Shown here: one piece after another, positions 33,265 to 42,540 of the stretch
Position numbering within the stretch: position 1 is the first letter of the stretch
Layout: every line of letters begins with the position of its first letter
NCBI GenBank assembly: GCA_001574975.1
Contig: KQ965783.1
Coordinates: 1-64,000 of the forward strand
Reading direction: 5' to 3'
DNA length: 64,000 bases
Origin: Gonapodya prolifera JEL478
Lineage: Eukaryota; Monoblepharomycota; Monoblepharidomycetes; Monoblepharidales; Gonapodyaceae
Notes under the pieces: generated by a model
The model's database searches: none
The model's input: the letters and a program-made list of their open reading frames with translations, nothing else
Told to the model about the DNA's origin: nothing
Made by a program: the position numbers and the translations under genes

Positions 33265-34401
33265 ATGGAAATCACCACCGCCGAACGAGGCCGCGCAACT
33301 GGCGAATTCCAGGTTGAGATTCCTGGCTTTAGCCCCAACCTATCGTTCACATCGAAGGAGTTCGACTTGGGCGGTTTCTTGTGGAGGCTCACCGTGCGTG
33401 ACCTGTTTCCCCGATGAAGGCAAGAAACAGCTTCTATGGTCTTGCATGTGAGTATAACTGACTCCATGAATATCATTATTCATCCCGTTTGGTTGCCACT
33501 TCACGCAATTCAAATTTCTTCAAGTTACGTACCCACTGCCGAAGAAATCCACGACATCGAAGCAGTGAGAAAAGATGTGTCTGCCAGCGTTCGATTACTC
33601 AGCAGCTCGCCCGTACCCGTGATGTCCAAAGGCGACGTATCTGCTCTTGGATTCTGGGATTGCGGAGCCACCAGTATAGACTCAAAGAACATCAAGCATG
33701 GGAGCACGTTGGTCGTATACTGTTGCTTCCTCTTTCAACTGATCGAACGACGAAGCTTCAGCTTCCGCTTAGTCATGTGTGCACTGTGCGTATCCCGCCA
33801 GCAAGTGACGGAATCCCTCTCAACATCCCGACATAAGGGACTCGAGCGCTTTACCCAAATGCTAAATCCGATGGAAAGCTTGTTATGTCAGCCGACTTTC
33901 AAATTCGGTTGGTGAAAGTGGACGAGACGGTCAGTTTCTGGGCACATAGATTTGTGCTTGAACAGCATTCATAGTACTTCGCCAAAATGTTTGAATGGAT
34001 TTAAGAGTCGCTACGAGGAAGTGTGGACATAACGGACGAAAGTGTGGTCAATAACCCTCAAGGTACGTGTTCCCACGAGTTATAACACCCACCATCAGTC
34101 GATGACTCAACCCTTCGGTAAAATAAGGTGTCCAGTCCCTTCTTCGCTGGATGTACGGCTTCAAGTTTGGTGAAATGGATGTTGTGAACTGGTACGTCAC
34201 TAGAACATCTGTGCCTTGATTTCACTCGCTTCTTACTGGCAAATGGACGTTTGTCTCAACGAACTTTGTGTACTCTTTGCTCCAGATCTCTTCAGTCCTT
34301 TTCTTCTAAAGGACACATGGGAACGTGCTCGACTGTACAGTATCCCGAAACTTCAAAGGGCAATCTCCCATGTACATGAAAGCGGAGAGGTTTTCTGTTA
34401 A
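33265..34401 (+). pseudogene. MATH-BTB (speckle-type POZ) gene, apparently decayed
   Basis: The MATH-like start MEITTAERGRATGEF, with FTSKEFDLGGFLWRL, is followed by segments with MATH character (ISSSYVPTAEEIHDIEAV, SALGFWDCGATSIDSKNI). BTB/POZ hallmarks appear next: SDGKLVMSADFQIRLVKV, FWAHRFVLEQHS, YFAKMFEWI, ESLRGSVDITDESVV and LLRWMYGFKFGEMDVVN, then a helical piece ERARLYSIPKLQRAI. Such proteins are substrate adaptors for cullin-3 ubiquitin ligases. Between HRFVLEQHS and ESLRG two in-frame stops occur (TAG near 33972, TAA near 34002) with no splice sites that would remove both, and other joins are awkward. It is read as a pseudogene, though a sequence error is possible. It sits head-to-head with the KEN-box protein gene. 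Confidence 0.55.
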
Positions 34402-34827
34402 TCGTAATCGAGACGTCATTATCAAGTCGCTGGTAAATGATGAGCCCAGAGCCAATCTGCTCATTCAGCTGGTTGACACTCTTGTGCAAGGAAAAAATTG
34501 ATTCCATGAGGTGTTGTGAAGAACTACCGACTCTCGTTTCACGCAATGTTGACCTTGGGCGCGGACTCATACAAGATGCAATCAAAAATTAAGCACGACA
34601 TGGGCATAGCTCCTTTTTTTGGACTACGGATGTAGATTTCATCAGTAATTTCCCCACTTGCCACTCTTTGATCCGTGGAATTCATTTGCGCCAGGTGTTG
34701 CACATCAATGCAAATTGACAATCATTCCATAATGCCACGCGTAATCTGCAATAAAGAACGTACACTCTTTTCAACATCTTCATACATGCCATACAGAGCT
34801 CAACAGAGTACTCCAAACAAGAATCCC
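34402..34827. other. Intergenic region without recognisable features
   Basis: About 425 bases between the MATH-BTB remnant and the 3' end of the methyltransferase gene. Nothing coding is supported. Confidence 0.4.
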
Positions 34828-36074
34828 TCATCGCCCAACACCCTCCGACCCACTCTCGCCACCGTCCTTCCCCTCCAACGCAAACGTTTTGACCGCGTAT
34901 ATGCCCTCGGGAAACCCCGTCTGCACAGCCTCCTTGACGACTCTGAGCCCAGCCTCGGCAAAGAGTCGCTTGAAGTGGACTTCGGACCTAAGAGTGAAAC
35001 GATCAGCTTTAAGCCTCAATGACAACACACAACCACAAGCATCATCTCACCTGGTCACACTGGAATCTTCCTCGTCCACATCAACGCGATCCGGCACGGG
35101 GGTAAGATTTTCCTTGACGAAGAGGAGCCCCCCGGGTCGGAGGGAGGCAAGGCACCGGCGGAAAAACGAAACAAGGTCGGCTATGGTCAAAGAAAGATTA
35201 TTTCGATTATACTAGGGTGATTGGCGTGTGAAGTTCACAGTCTCTCATCCCCAGCTTTTCGAAAGTTCTGATTCAAGTGTTTCTGATGCCACTTACCATC
35301 AGTCAAATGTCCCAGCACCCACTGGCACCACACGGCGTCGTACCTTCCACGTTCGGGCATCCACTCCTGCAAACCGGATCGCACAAAGACAAGCCACTCT
35401 TGTGCAACTCCGTCTCCAGCAGTGTCCTGTGGACCCTGAAGTTGTTCCCGCAGCGACTCTCGTGCGGCGTCGAGGAAGTGCTGCGAAACTTCCACGAGAT
35501 CGATGTGACGGAAACGGGGGAGGAGGAAGGTGGAGGTCACGCGCCCGATGCCGGCACCGCAATCTGGAGGAAGTTTGGGTCGGGGAGGAATGAGTTAGCG
35601 ACAGTGAAGATAAGGATCAAGGACACGGGTATATCTGCGTCCGTCCATCCCTCTTCTCCTTGCAAATTCGAGCGTTCCAGCTCCCCAAGCTACGACACGC
35701 AACATGAAGCAGACACGCACCGCAAACCCGGTCCCGTCCCATGCCCCTCTTTCGCTTCCCGCCTAGTGTTCCCCCGTCTGGTCCATCTGCGAAGAGGTCC
35801 ACAACGAACTCGGCGTTGCCCCGAGCGTCTGGATCAGAGAGGGACGCAAAGCCGCCAAGAACACCATCGACGGTGGCTTGCGGAGGGAAAGGGAGGAAGA
35901 GAGGTCATTCGAGGGATCGAGAGGAAATGAGCGTCTCATAGAGGACTTGCACCTGGTATGTTTGCCCAGTATCGCTCCGCGTCCTTGTACCAGGCGTCCC
36001 CTCGGCTCTCTGGGGAAGGTGACACGTGAGCTTGAGATGAAGAAGAAGGCTGAGGAACGTGGGCCACTTGGGAT
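34828..36074 (-). CDS. Alpha-N-terminal protein methyltransferase (NTM1/METTL11 family)
   Basis: Methylates the alpha-amino group of proteins exposing X-Pro-Lys N-termini, using S-adenosylmethionine. Joined exons read GDAWYKDAERYWANIP, then ATVDGVLGGFASLSDPDARG, then DCGAGIGRVT (SAM-binding glycine motif), FRHIDLVEVSQHFLD, RYDAVWCQWVLGHLTD, DLVSFFRRCLASLRPGG, LLFVKENLTPVPDRV, DEEDSSVTRSEVHFKRLF and FALEGKD, matching the family from end to end. Clear splice joins are at 35953/35876 and 35721/35563. An unusual insertion of about 25 residues (DLFADGPDGGTLGGKRKRG) precedes the glycine motif. The C-terminus ends at 34828 with a short acidic Gly/Ser tail. The initiating exon is not secure: the first exon is open only from about 36074, so the Met may lie in a further upstream exon near 36.1-36.4 kb. 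Confidence 0.9.
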
Positions 36075-36489
36075 TGAGCTTCAGAGAAGGATTAAAAATA
36101 TGATCACTTGAATCAGACGAACGTTACCCACTTGCGGGCTGTTTAAGGGTAGATTGCGTTGAGCGGGTCTACGTCAGAAGAAACTGCGTAAGAATCGGCA
36201 TAGAACGATCGAATCAGAGCAGCATTGAGACCTTTCGTGAACCTTTATTAACGGATCGAAAGGATAAATGGGCATCAAGACGAGAGTCGGACCCAGAAAA
36301 TACACGCACCTGGTCGAGATTTTGATTGTCCAGATGACATCGTGTGTGAAAATTCGAACAGGATGATAGGACAAAAGTGGTGGATTGGTCGACCGGTGTC
36401 CACAGATGCATGCCCTGCACACCAGTATCCTCGATAAAAATGCACGTATAATCTGGTCGCACAGACCATGAAGAATACGAGGTAATCTG
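36075..36489. other. Spacer possibly holding the first exon of the methyltransferase
   Basis: A GTAACG donor near 36129 and a CTGAAG acceptor near 36080 on the minus strand could join an upstream coding exon to the methyltransferase gene. No start codon is fixed. The dispersed repeat begins at about 36490. Confidence 0.3.
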
Positions 36490-37159
36490 TTGTATTCACA
36501 TCTAGCTATACACAAGGTTGTCGAGCCGTTTGCCGACCCTGCGAGTTACCATTCAATGCCGCTAAAGTCGGACGTGGTGCGAGGCGTGGACGGAGCTCGA
36601 GAGATCACCTCGACCGGTCGTATGACACGGGAGTTATCATCCAGCAAAGAAGACGCCCATGAAAGGTGCTGAGAGTCGCAGGAACGTCAAAAAAAAAAAG
36701 AGAAAGACCTTGTCAAAAGAGAAGCAAAGCATTCCGCAATCGACTGCACCCACCAAAGCAAAGTAATCAAACACGAACAATGAACCACACGCAACTGCAG
36801 TACAACCGATGGAGCAGAAGGACCGTTTCAACGAATCTGAGACGTCAGACCATGAGAACGAACCCCTTCTGCAGGAGACGTGGTCCTACAATAGCCTCTG
36901 AGACATGGTCAGAATCTGCCGTTCCTCTCCAATCACCGGGGTGACTTTTCTTCAGAGACGATGTCCGGGAGAGGAACTTCCAGATGGGGAAACATGGTCA
37001 ACAATGGACTCCACCCACCAGGGCAGTCAACAAAAACGAGCATGGGACCATGTGCGACTGCAGTAGAAGGACTAGAAGTGCGGCAACTACACTGTACGAG
37101 TTTCGATCCAGCGAGGAAGACGCAATAAAAACAAAAAGACGCGGTGAGCGTTGAAGACA

Positions 37160-37403
37160 NNNNNNNNNNNNNNNNNNNNNNNNNNNNNNNNNNNNNNNNN
37201 NNNNNNNNNNNNNNNNNNNNNNNNNNNNNNNNNNNNNNNNNNNNNNNNNNNNNNNNNNNNNNNNNNNNNNNNNNNNNNNNNNNNNNNNNNNNNNNNNNNN
37301 NNNNNNNNNNNNNNNNNNNNNNNNNNNNNNNNNNNNNNNNNNNNNNNNNNNNNNNNNNNNNNNNNNNNNNNNNNNNNNNNNNNNNNNNNNNNNNNNNNNN
37401 NNN
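37160..37403. other. Assembly gap (244 N) inside repeat copy 1
   Basis: Flanked by GAGCGTTGAAGACA on the left and TCAACCGCTTGACGCGCG on the right, exactly as the gap at 55074-55340. Open frames crossing it are artefacts. Confidence 0.98.
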
Positions 37404-37554
37404 TCAACCGCTTGACGCGCGTCGGCACTCCGGGGGACTCCGACCATCCCACCGAGAGATTCCCGCCCAGTGCGGGCCGAAGATGGCGCGACCGACGGTC
37501 AGAGGCGGTGTGGTGGCAGCGTGTCTTAAGCCACAGACTCCAAGCCACACAAGA

Positions 37555-38130
37555 CAGAGCAGCAAAGCAGCAAAGCAAGAGAGAGAGGATAGAGTGGTAA
37601 CACTGAGAGAGACAAGAGAGAAGTCATGTGGAGAGCCGAAGTGGAGAGAAAGTACAGTCAGCTTAAAGGACAGCATTGAGAAGAAGTGTGAAGAGCGAGC
37701 GGGCACGTCAGCAATTAGAGCGAGATGCAGAGATAGTCGCCAGAAATGCAAGAAGGCCGAGAGACTTGAAGAACGAGAGCGAGCCAAAGAACAAGTTCCA
37801 AACAAGATGCAAGAGACGTTGCAGAACGAAAGTGTGGTCCTTGAAGTCAAAGAGTGAGTTGAAGAGCTTGACGAAAGACACGGTGGATGCAAGCAGACGA
37901 GAGACTTGAAGACAGAGAGTGAGAGATGAGTACGACCAGTAAGACGAGCGAGGAGAGGAGCAAGGGAGCGACACGAGATGGAGCGCCGTTCAAGGGAGAG
38001 GGAGAATGCATCGAGATGAGTGGAGTGAGATTTAAGCTGCAATCACGAGAAGTAGAGGTCGAGAGAAGTCATCAGAGCGCCATGTGCCGCTTGGTAGTAG
38101 ATGAGTACCGGACTCAGCTGCTAGGGTGAA
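37555..38130 (+). repeat. Purine-rich degenerate repeat within the dispersed element
   Basis: One strand is almost entirely A and G, built from short phrases such as GAGAGACTTGAAGACAGAG and GAGAGCGAGC in irregular tandem order. The counterpart is at about 55500-56120. The strong strand asymmetry is unlike the surrounding genes and could support triplex or R-loop structure. Confidence 0.6.
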
Positions 38131-39430
38131 TCAGAGACAGAGAGAGAGCATGGGTTGAAAGAGCTTGATAGAGAGACCATGCTTGTGATGCGAGCCAATC
38201 TTGAAAATCTCGAGGTCTGGGTTGGGAGAACAACAAGAACGGTCACGACGAGGAAGCCTCAAGCCATCACAGACGCGACTCCCGGACTCCCAGACGCGCA
38301 TCGACGCTTGTGTCTCCGCACCGTATCCTCCGATCGCGATGGGCTCACTCGCCAAAGAGGATGTTCGAGTGGATGTGCGGAATCGTCCGAGTGTGCCTGC
38401 TTTTCTGCTCTTGGGTGCCTTCGCTGAGCTTCGTGGCCCTGAAAAGGCAGCCATCATGCAAGCGAGTTCTGCCGCGACAGTCGACAGATTGGCAGAAACG
38501 AAGCGGAGTGGATTATTAGTTAGTCGGATTAAGCAAGGTCCATTATGAGCTTTCGAAAATGACCGAACACGGGCGGTGTCCCATGGTTGTCTGCGTTGTG
38601 TGGTGTCCTTGGTGAGTGTAAAAATGTTTACAGCGTCGCTTGACACGTTTCGTTTTCGGTTGGAGACGAATGAATTTTCGTTCAAGCCTTCGGTGGTTGT
38701 ATCGAAAGTGTATGGAAAGATATTCGCTTCGATGGGCCACAAGTGGCGCTAACCAGGTACAGCACCAGTATCCGTTCATTTCGACCCGCAGTTTTGAGTC
38801 TCGAAGCTCCAATACGCCAGAGGAACCATCCGCATGAATGTCCACCGACGTCCTGTAATCCAAAGCGGGGGAAATCGCGATGTCCAGTTGTTTAAAAAAC
38901 ATTGACGTGTGAGTTCGTGAAGCGTCACGATGGTTCAGTAGTCCCCATGCACACCCGCACGATGCCTCGACCGCGTGGTCGCGTCGATTATCACCAGAGG
39001 AAACGGATAGCACCTTTGCGAAATTCCGGTTCTGCGACTTCAGCGACGACGATGCAGTCATGTTCGGGAGGGAGATGGTGATGCGATGGAGTCACGTACA
39101 CGCGGGGGGACGATGGAGGTCCAGCTTCACGACCGCACGGCACACTTTCGGGCTTTCCTGGCACCATTTCTTCCTCCAATCGCTCCATCAAGACCCCAAC
39201 GATCCCACGCATCGATGGGTCCGACTGCCTGACGTTTCGAATCCGGACCCGATCCGATCCCCACGACCGAGTCCCCTCGCGATGTCATACACCGATTCCG
39301 GCCGGCGCGGTAAAGACTGCCGACTGGAATGTTTCTCATGTAACCCCACGGATCGCAACCAAGATGGGTAGCCACAAATGAACGATCCCGATCGCATGGT
39401 CCGACAACACGACGTCCGATCTCGAGAGAT

Positions 39431-39782
39431 GGGGTCTGTGGCGGCAGGATCGAAGGTCGCGAGTGGAATGGAATTCGGCATGCGCCGGGAGAGTCCGTGA
39501 ATGGAATGCGGTTCAGGATCTGCTACCTGGCGGCCACTTCGCCACTTCGCATCTGTTGCCACAACCCATCACACCATTGCTTTCCATCTTTGCGGCAAGT
39601 GCCAGCGTGCGTGACGTGCGGCCGCCAGTTCAAGGTGCACTCGACACGTTTGTTTACACCAGCGCGCACTCAACTTCGCCCAGTCCAGTTGAGACCAACG
39701 CTTCCTTTATTGTCACTTTCAAATGTACAAAGACAAAGACAGAGATATAGGTTCAGAAAAGCTGAGAAGGGCATCGATGTGA
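39431..39782. other. Spacer between repeat copy 1 and the SDR gene
   Basis: About 350 bases with no supported gene. It contains the 3' flank of the minus-strand dehydrogenase. Confidence 0.4.
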
Positions 39783-40647
39783 CTACTCTGGATACACCAT
39801 CTTCCGTGTAACCCCGCCATCAAGCACAATCTCCTCCCCCGTCACGAACGCACTGTCAACCAAGAACTCGACCGCACGCACCACATCCTCACCGTTCCAA
39901 CCCGCCCTGCCAGATGCCACGCGTGGTCGGCCTCGCTCAGTCCGTCGCCCCACTGCACTCCACTCGCGTCGGCGGCGGCACACTCGGCCTCCACGGCGAT
40001 CCACACAGGCACGATAGCATTGACGCGCACGTGGTGCCTCTCGCCCAAACTGACCGCCATGGCGCGCGTCAGGCCGAGCAGACCGGCCTTGCCGGCGCTG
40101 TAGGCCTCGTGGTTGGGTTCGGCCTGGTACGCGCGGGTGGAGGAGACGTTGACGATGCAGCCCGGGCGCGCGGCGGGGCCCGAGGCGGCCGCGACGAGTA
40201 CGGGTACGCAGAGGCGGGAGAGGATGAATGGCGCGGTGAGCCCGACAGCGATCTTGGCGTCCCATTGGGCCTCGACGTCGTCCGGGGTCGTGTCATCCAT
40301 GGCGGTTCCGGCGGGAGTCATATATGTGGTGAAGCGAAGGTGTTGTTGACGAGCACGTCCAGTCGGCCGGAGAAGAATGCCGAGGCGGAGGCGACGGCGC
40401 GGCGGATGTGTGTGCGGTCGCCGAGGTCGGCGAGTTCGCCGTGAAAGGCGGGCGGCGAGGTGGGTGAAGTTGCGGACGAGGAGGTGGCCCATCCCGATGC
40501 GAGCGACAGCGTGTGGTCAAGCTCGGGCTTGTTCGAGTCGACCAGAAACACGCGGTGGCCGCGTTGCAGCAGCGCGCGTGTCAGTCCGCGGCCGATTCCA
40601 CGAGGTGCGCCGGTGATGAGGAAGTGCAGAGATGGGGATGAAGGCAT
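39783..40647 (-). pseudogene. Short-chain dehydrogenase/reductase, frameshifted
   Basis: A single-exon NAD(P)-dependent oxidoreductase of the classical SDR family. N-terminal cofactor motif TGAPRGIGRGL, the NN-A type motif DVLVNNTFAS, catalytic Ser in CIVNVSSTRAYQ and the YxxxK pair in YSAGKAGLLG are all present. The C-terminus SAFVTGEEIVLDGGVTRKMVYPE-type end is intact at 39783 (VTGEEIVLDGGV visible). The three blocks lie in three different frames. One shift lies between NNTFAS and TPAGTAMDDTT near 40318-40335, and the second between HLAGRVG and NGEDVVRAVEF near 39890-39905. Neither site has splice signals, and the two shifts do not compensate. It is therefore a recent pseudogene or a gene carrying two single-base sequence errors; the conserved motifs show little other decay. 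Confidence 0.85.
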
Positions 40648-40731
40648 TGGAAGGAGGGTTGTGCGACGGGTGCAGTACCTGTTCGATACACTCTGGACGT
40701 TCCTGTTGCTAAACTCCTTGATGCAATGCAG

Positions 40732-41207
40732 ATGAAGCTTTTCACAATCAACGTACTCGTAGCTCTGCTGTCTACCACCTTCATGGTGGGATCCTTTCGG
40801 ACAGAAGAGGTGTTTTTTTGTCTATCATCTTCGTCAGTAAAAAAGCTTCAACTGATTAATTTCATTACCAGGGCAACTACCTCGCGAACTGTAAGGCGTA
40901 CAGCGCTGGCAATCCCACAGACGTACACTACTTCAAAACTGTGTATTACAAGGATATCAGCAAGTTCACCCAACCCTCGGCAAGCGCTGACGTTGAGAAC
41001 CGCCCCGGAACCACAGTGCGTTGGAAAGGGTTTTCCGTCACCGGAACCTTCCCGGACGGCAACACTGTTACGACCTACATCAATGCGGGAACCTTCACCG
41101 TTGGAGAGTTCGTTGGATATGTCCAATCTGCACTTCGTAAATTCAACTGCTTCAGGTCCAACCAAGTGTTGTGGACCGGGAGTGGCGGCCGATGCGATGG
41201 GATCTAA
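40732..41207 (+). CDS. Small secreted protein, unrecognised
   Basis: Exon 1 encodes MKLFTINVLVALLSTTFM, a short basic start followed by a hydrophobic core typical of a signal peptide. An intron (donor GTGGGA after 40785, acceptor TTACCAG at 40871) joins in frame to GNYLANCKAYSAGNPTD, giving about 130 residues. The mature part has three or more cysteines (in LANCKAY, KFNCFRSN and GGRCDGI), is beta-strand-like and ends at 41207. The size, signal peptide and cysteines resemble fungal secreted effector-like or surface proteins, but no family is recognised. An upstream in-frame Met at 40726 adds two residues. Confidence 0.65.
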
Positions 41208-41337
41208 AAATGTTATTAGTCTGCCGAAGTTGCATGAGTGAATGAATAGAAGCTTATGAAAATCGAAGGTTCTGTGAACCCGCTGTTCTGCCGGTCAGTT
41301 CAGCCAGCTTTCATTCCCCAACAAATCTTTTGCGTTC

Positions 41338-42540
41338 ATGTCCGATGGCGACGGAAATCGATTCCTGGATCTTCCGACTGAAATCATCACGACAGTTCTC
41401 TCTCATCTGAGGACGGACTCGATTGTGGTCATGAGCCTCACCTGTCGCAGACTTAGGTCTTGCGTATTACACCAGCTGACCTGGTCAGACCACAATCTTC
41501 GCCTCGAAGACGTCTATGAATCGTCGGAGACATTCGGGGAGGCTCTCGCGCAAACTGCTGGGGCACTTCAACATTTGAGTGCTATTGGGCGTGGATTAGA
41601 CCTCGTATCAACCGTGGTATCGATCACGCTGGATCGAGAATACCTGCCTATAAACGTCACCATCATCGGCCGCATTCTCGACAACTTCATCTCGCTTCGG
41701 GAGGCTCGTTTCGTGGGATGTCTCGACTCGGGCGCCGATTTCGTGGCGATGGCATCGGAAAACGCTCGCTCGCACCAGTGGATCTCGCGGGACATGCTCC
41801 GCCTTTTGGACTTGTCGGACGGCGAGCAGAGAGTGAGGGAAAACGCGCTTGGTCCACTGAACAAGAACCACGAACCGCACGGTATGGCATGGGGAAAAGC
41901 TGTTCAGCATACGTCCTCTGAGCCTGAGCTTATCTTATACCGAAACCTATTCGGCGGCACGTCCGTATTGGCATACCCACTCATCTGCATCAGGTGTGAG
42001 GAAGATGCAGCCCATTCTTGGAATTCCTCCGGGCTCTGTTTGTTCTGCAGGGAGAGGAGCAATTGTCTGAGGTGCAAAATCAGTTTAGATGACTACATTG
42101 GCGAGCATTTGTACGTGGAATGCGAGTTTCCGTGCATCCAGCGGGCGCAAATGTGCGATGAATGTCGCATTTCTTCGGGGTGGGTGCGTTGCTCACAGCC
42201 CGAATGCGAAATCGAACTTTGTCCCATATGCAGCAGCGGAATATGTGCCACTTGCGACAATTTTGCGGCGCTGTGCGGCGAGCACAGTTGCTCCTCATGC
42301 AATATTCAGTGCGCGAGGTGTTTAAAGGAGACACGCTGTGAATCATGTTTCGCTTTGTGTGGATGCCCTCGGTGCACTGGAAGTCGCGCAGGCACGTGTA
42401 GAAATTGCGGGAAACGAACATGCACGGCGTGTTTGAGCACCTGTGACTCCACTTGGATGGGATGCGAGGCTAAGATGTGTCAAAATTGCGTCGGTGATCA
42501 TGATTGTCGTGCGGTAAGGACCGGACAACGACGGTCGTAA
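41338..42540 (+). CDS. F-box protein with Cys-rich C-terminal half
   Basis: A 400-residue intronless frame, unusual among the intron-rich neighbours. Residues about 8-50 (FLDLPTEIITTVLSHL, then VVMSLTCRRLRS) form an F-box, which would link the protein to SKP1 and an SCF ubiquitin ligase. Residues about 215-395 hold some 35 cysteines, mostly as CxxC pairs: CIRCEED, CLFCRERSNCLRC, CDECRISSGWVRC, CPICSSGICATC, CSSCNIQCARC, CESCFALCGCPRC, CRNCGKRTCTAC and CQNC. Zinc binding is likely. The CxxC spacing does not form one canonical RING or B-box but a chain of small knuckles. Substrate recognition through the Cys-rich part is inference. It could belong to a lineage-specific F-box family. Confidence 0.8.
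   Translation: MSDGDGNRFLDLPTEIITTVLSHLRTDSIVVMSLTCRRLRSCVLHQLTWSDHNLRLEDVYESSETFGEALAQTAGALQHLSAIGRGLDLVSTVVSITLDREYLPINVTIIGRILDNFISLREARFVGCLDSGADFVAMASENARSHQWISRDMLRLLDLSDGEQRVRENALGPLNKNHEPHGMAWGKAVQHTSSEPELILYRNLFGGTSVLAYPLICIRCEEDAAHSWNSSGLCLFCRERSNCLRCKISLDDYIGEHLYVECEFPCIQRAQMCDECRISSGWVRCSQPECEIELCPICSSGICATCDNFAALCGEHSCSSCNIQCARCLKETRCESCFALCGCPRCTGSRAGTCRNCGKRTCTACLSTCDSTWMGCEAKMCQNCVGDHDCRAVRTGQRRS

Larger units (their letters stand above)
36490..39430. repeat. Dispersed ~3 kb repeat, copy 1
   Basis: Aligns by eye with 54447-57330 in the same orientation, starting at TTGTATTCA-ATCTAGCTATACACAA. It includes a purine-rich stretch (about 37555-38130) made of AGAGACTTGAAGACAGAG-type phrases. 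Downstream of it come a shared CTCGAGGTCTGGGTTGGG block and a shared GATGGGCCACAAGTGGCGC block. No reading frame resembles a known transposase, reverse transcriptase or host protein, and open frames differ between copies. The 300 bases before and about 130 after the N gap are nearly identical in the two copies, whereas the flanks are clearly more diverged. The right limit is approximate. Confidence 0.8.

Noticed and set aside
37144-37857. Long open frames spanning the N gaps (also at 55058-55519)
   Set aside because: The codons are unresolved bases; the frames exist only because N contains no stop.
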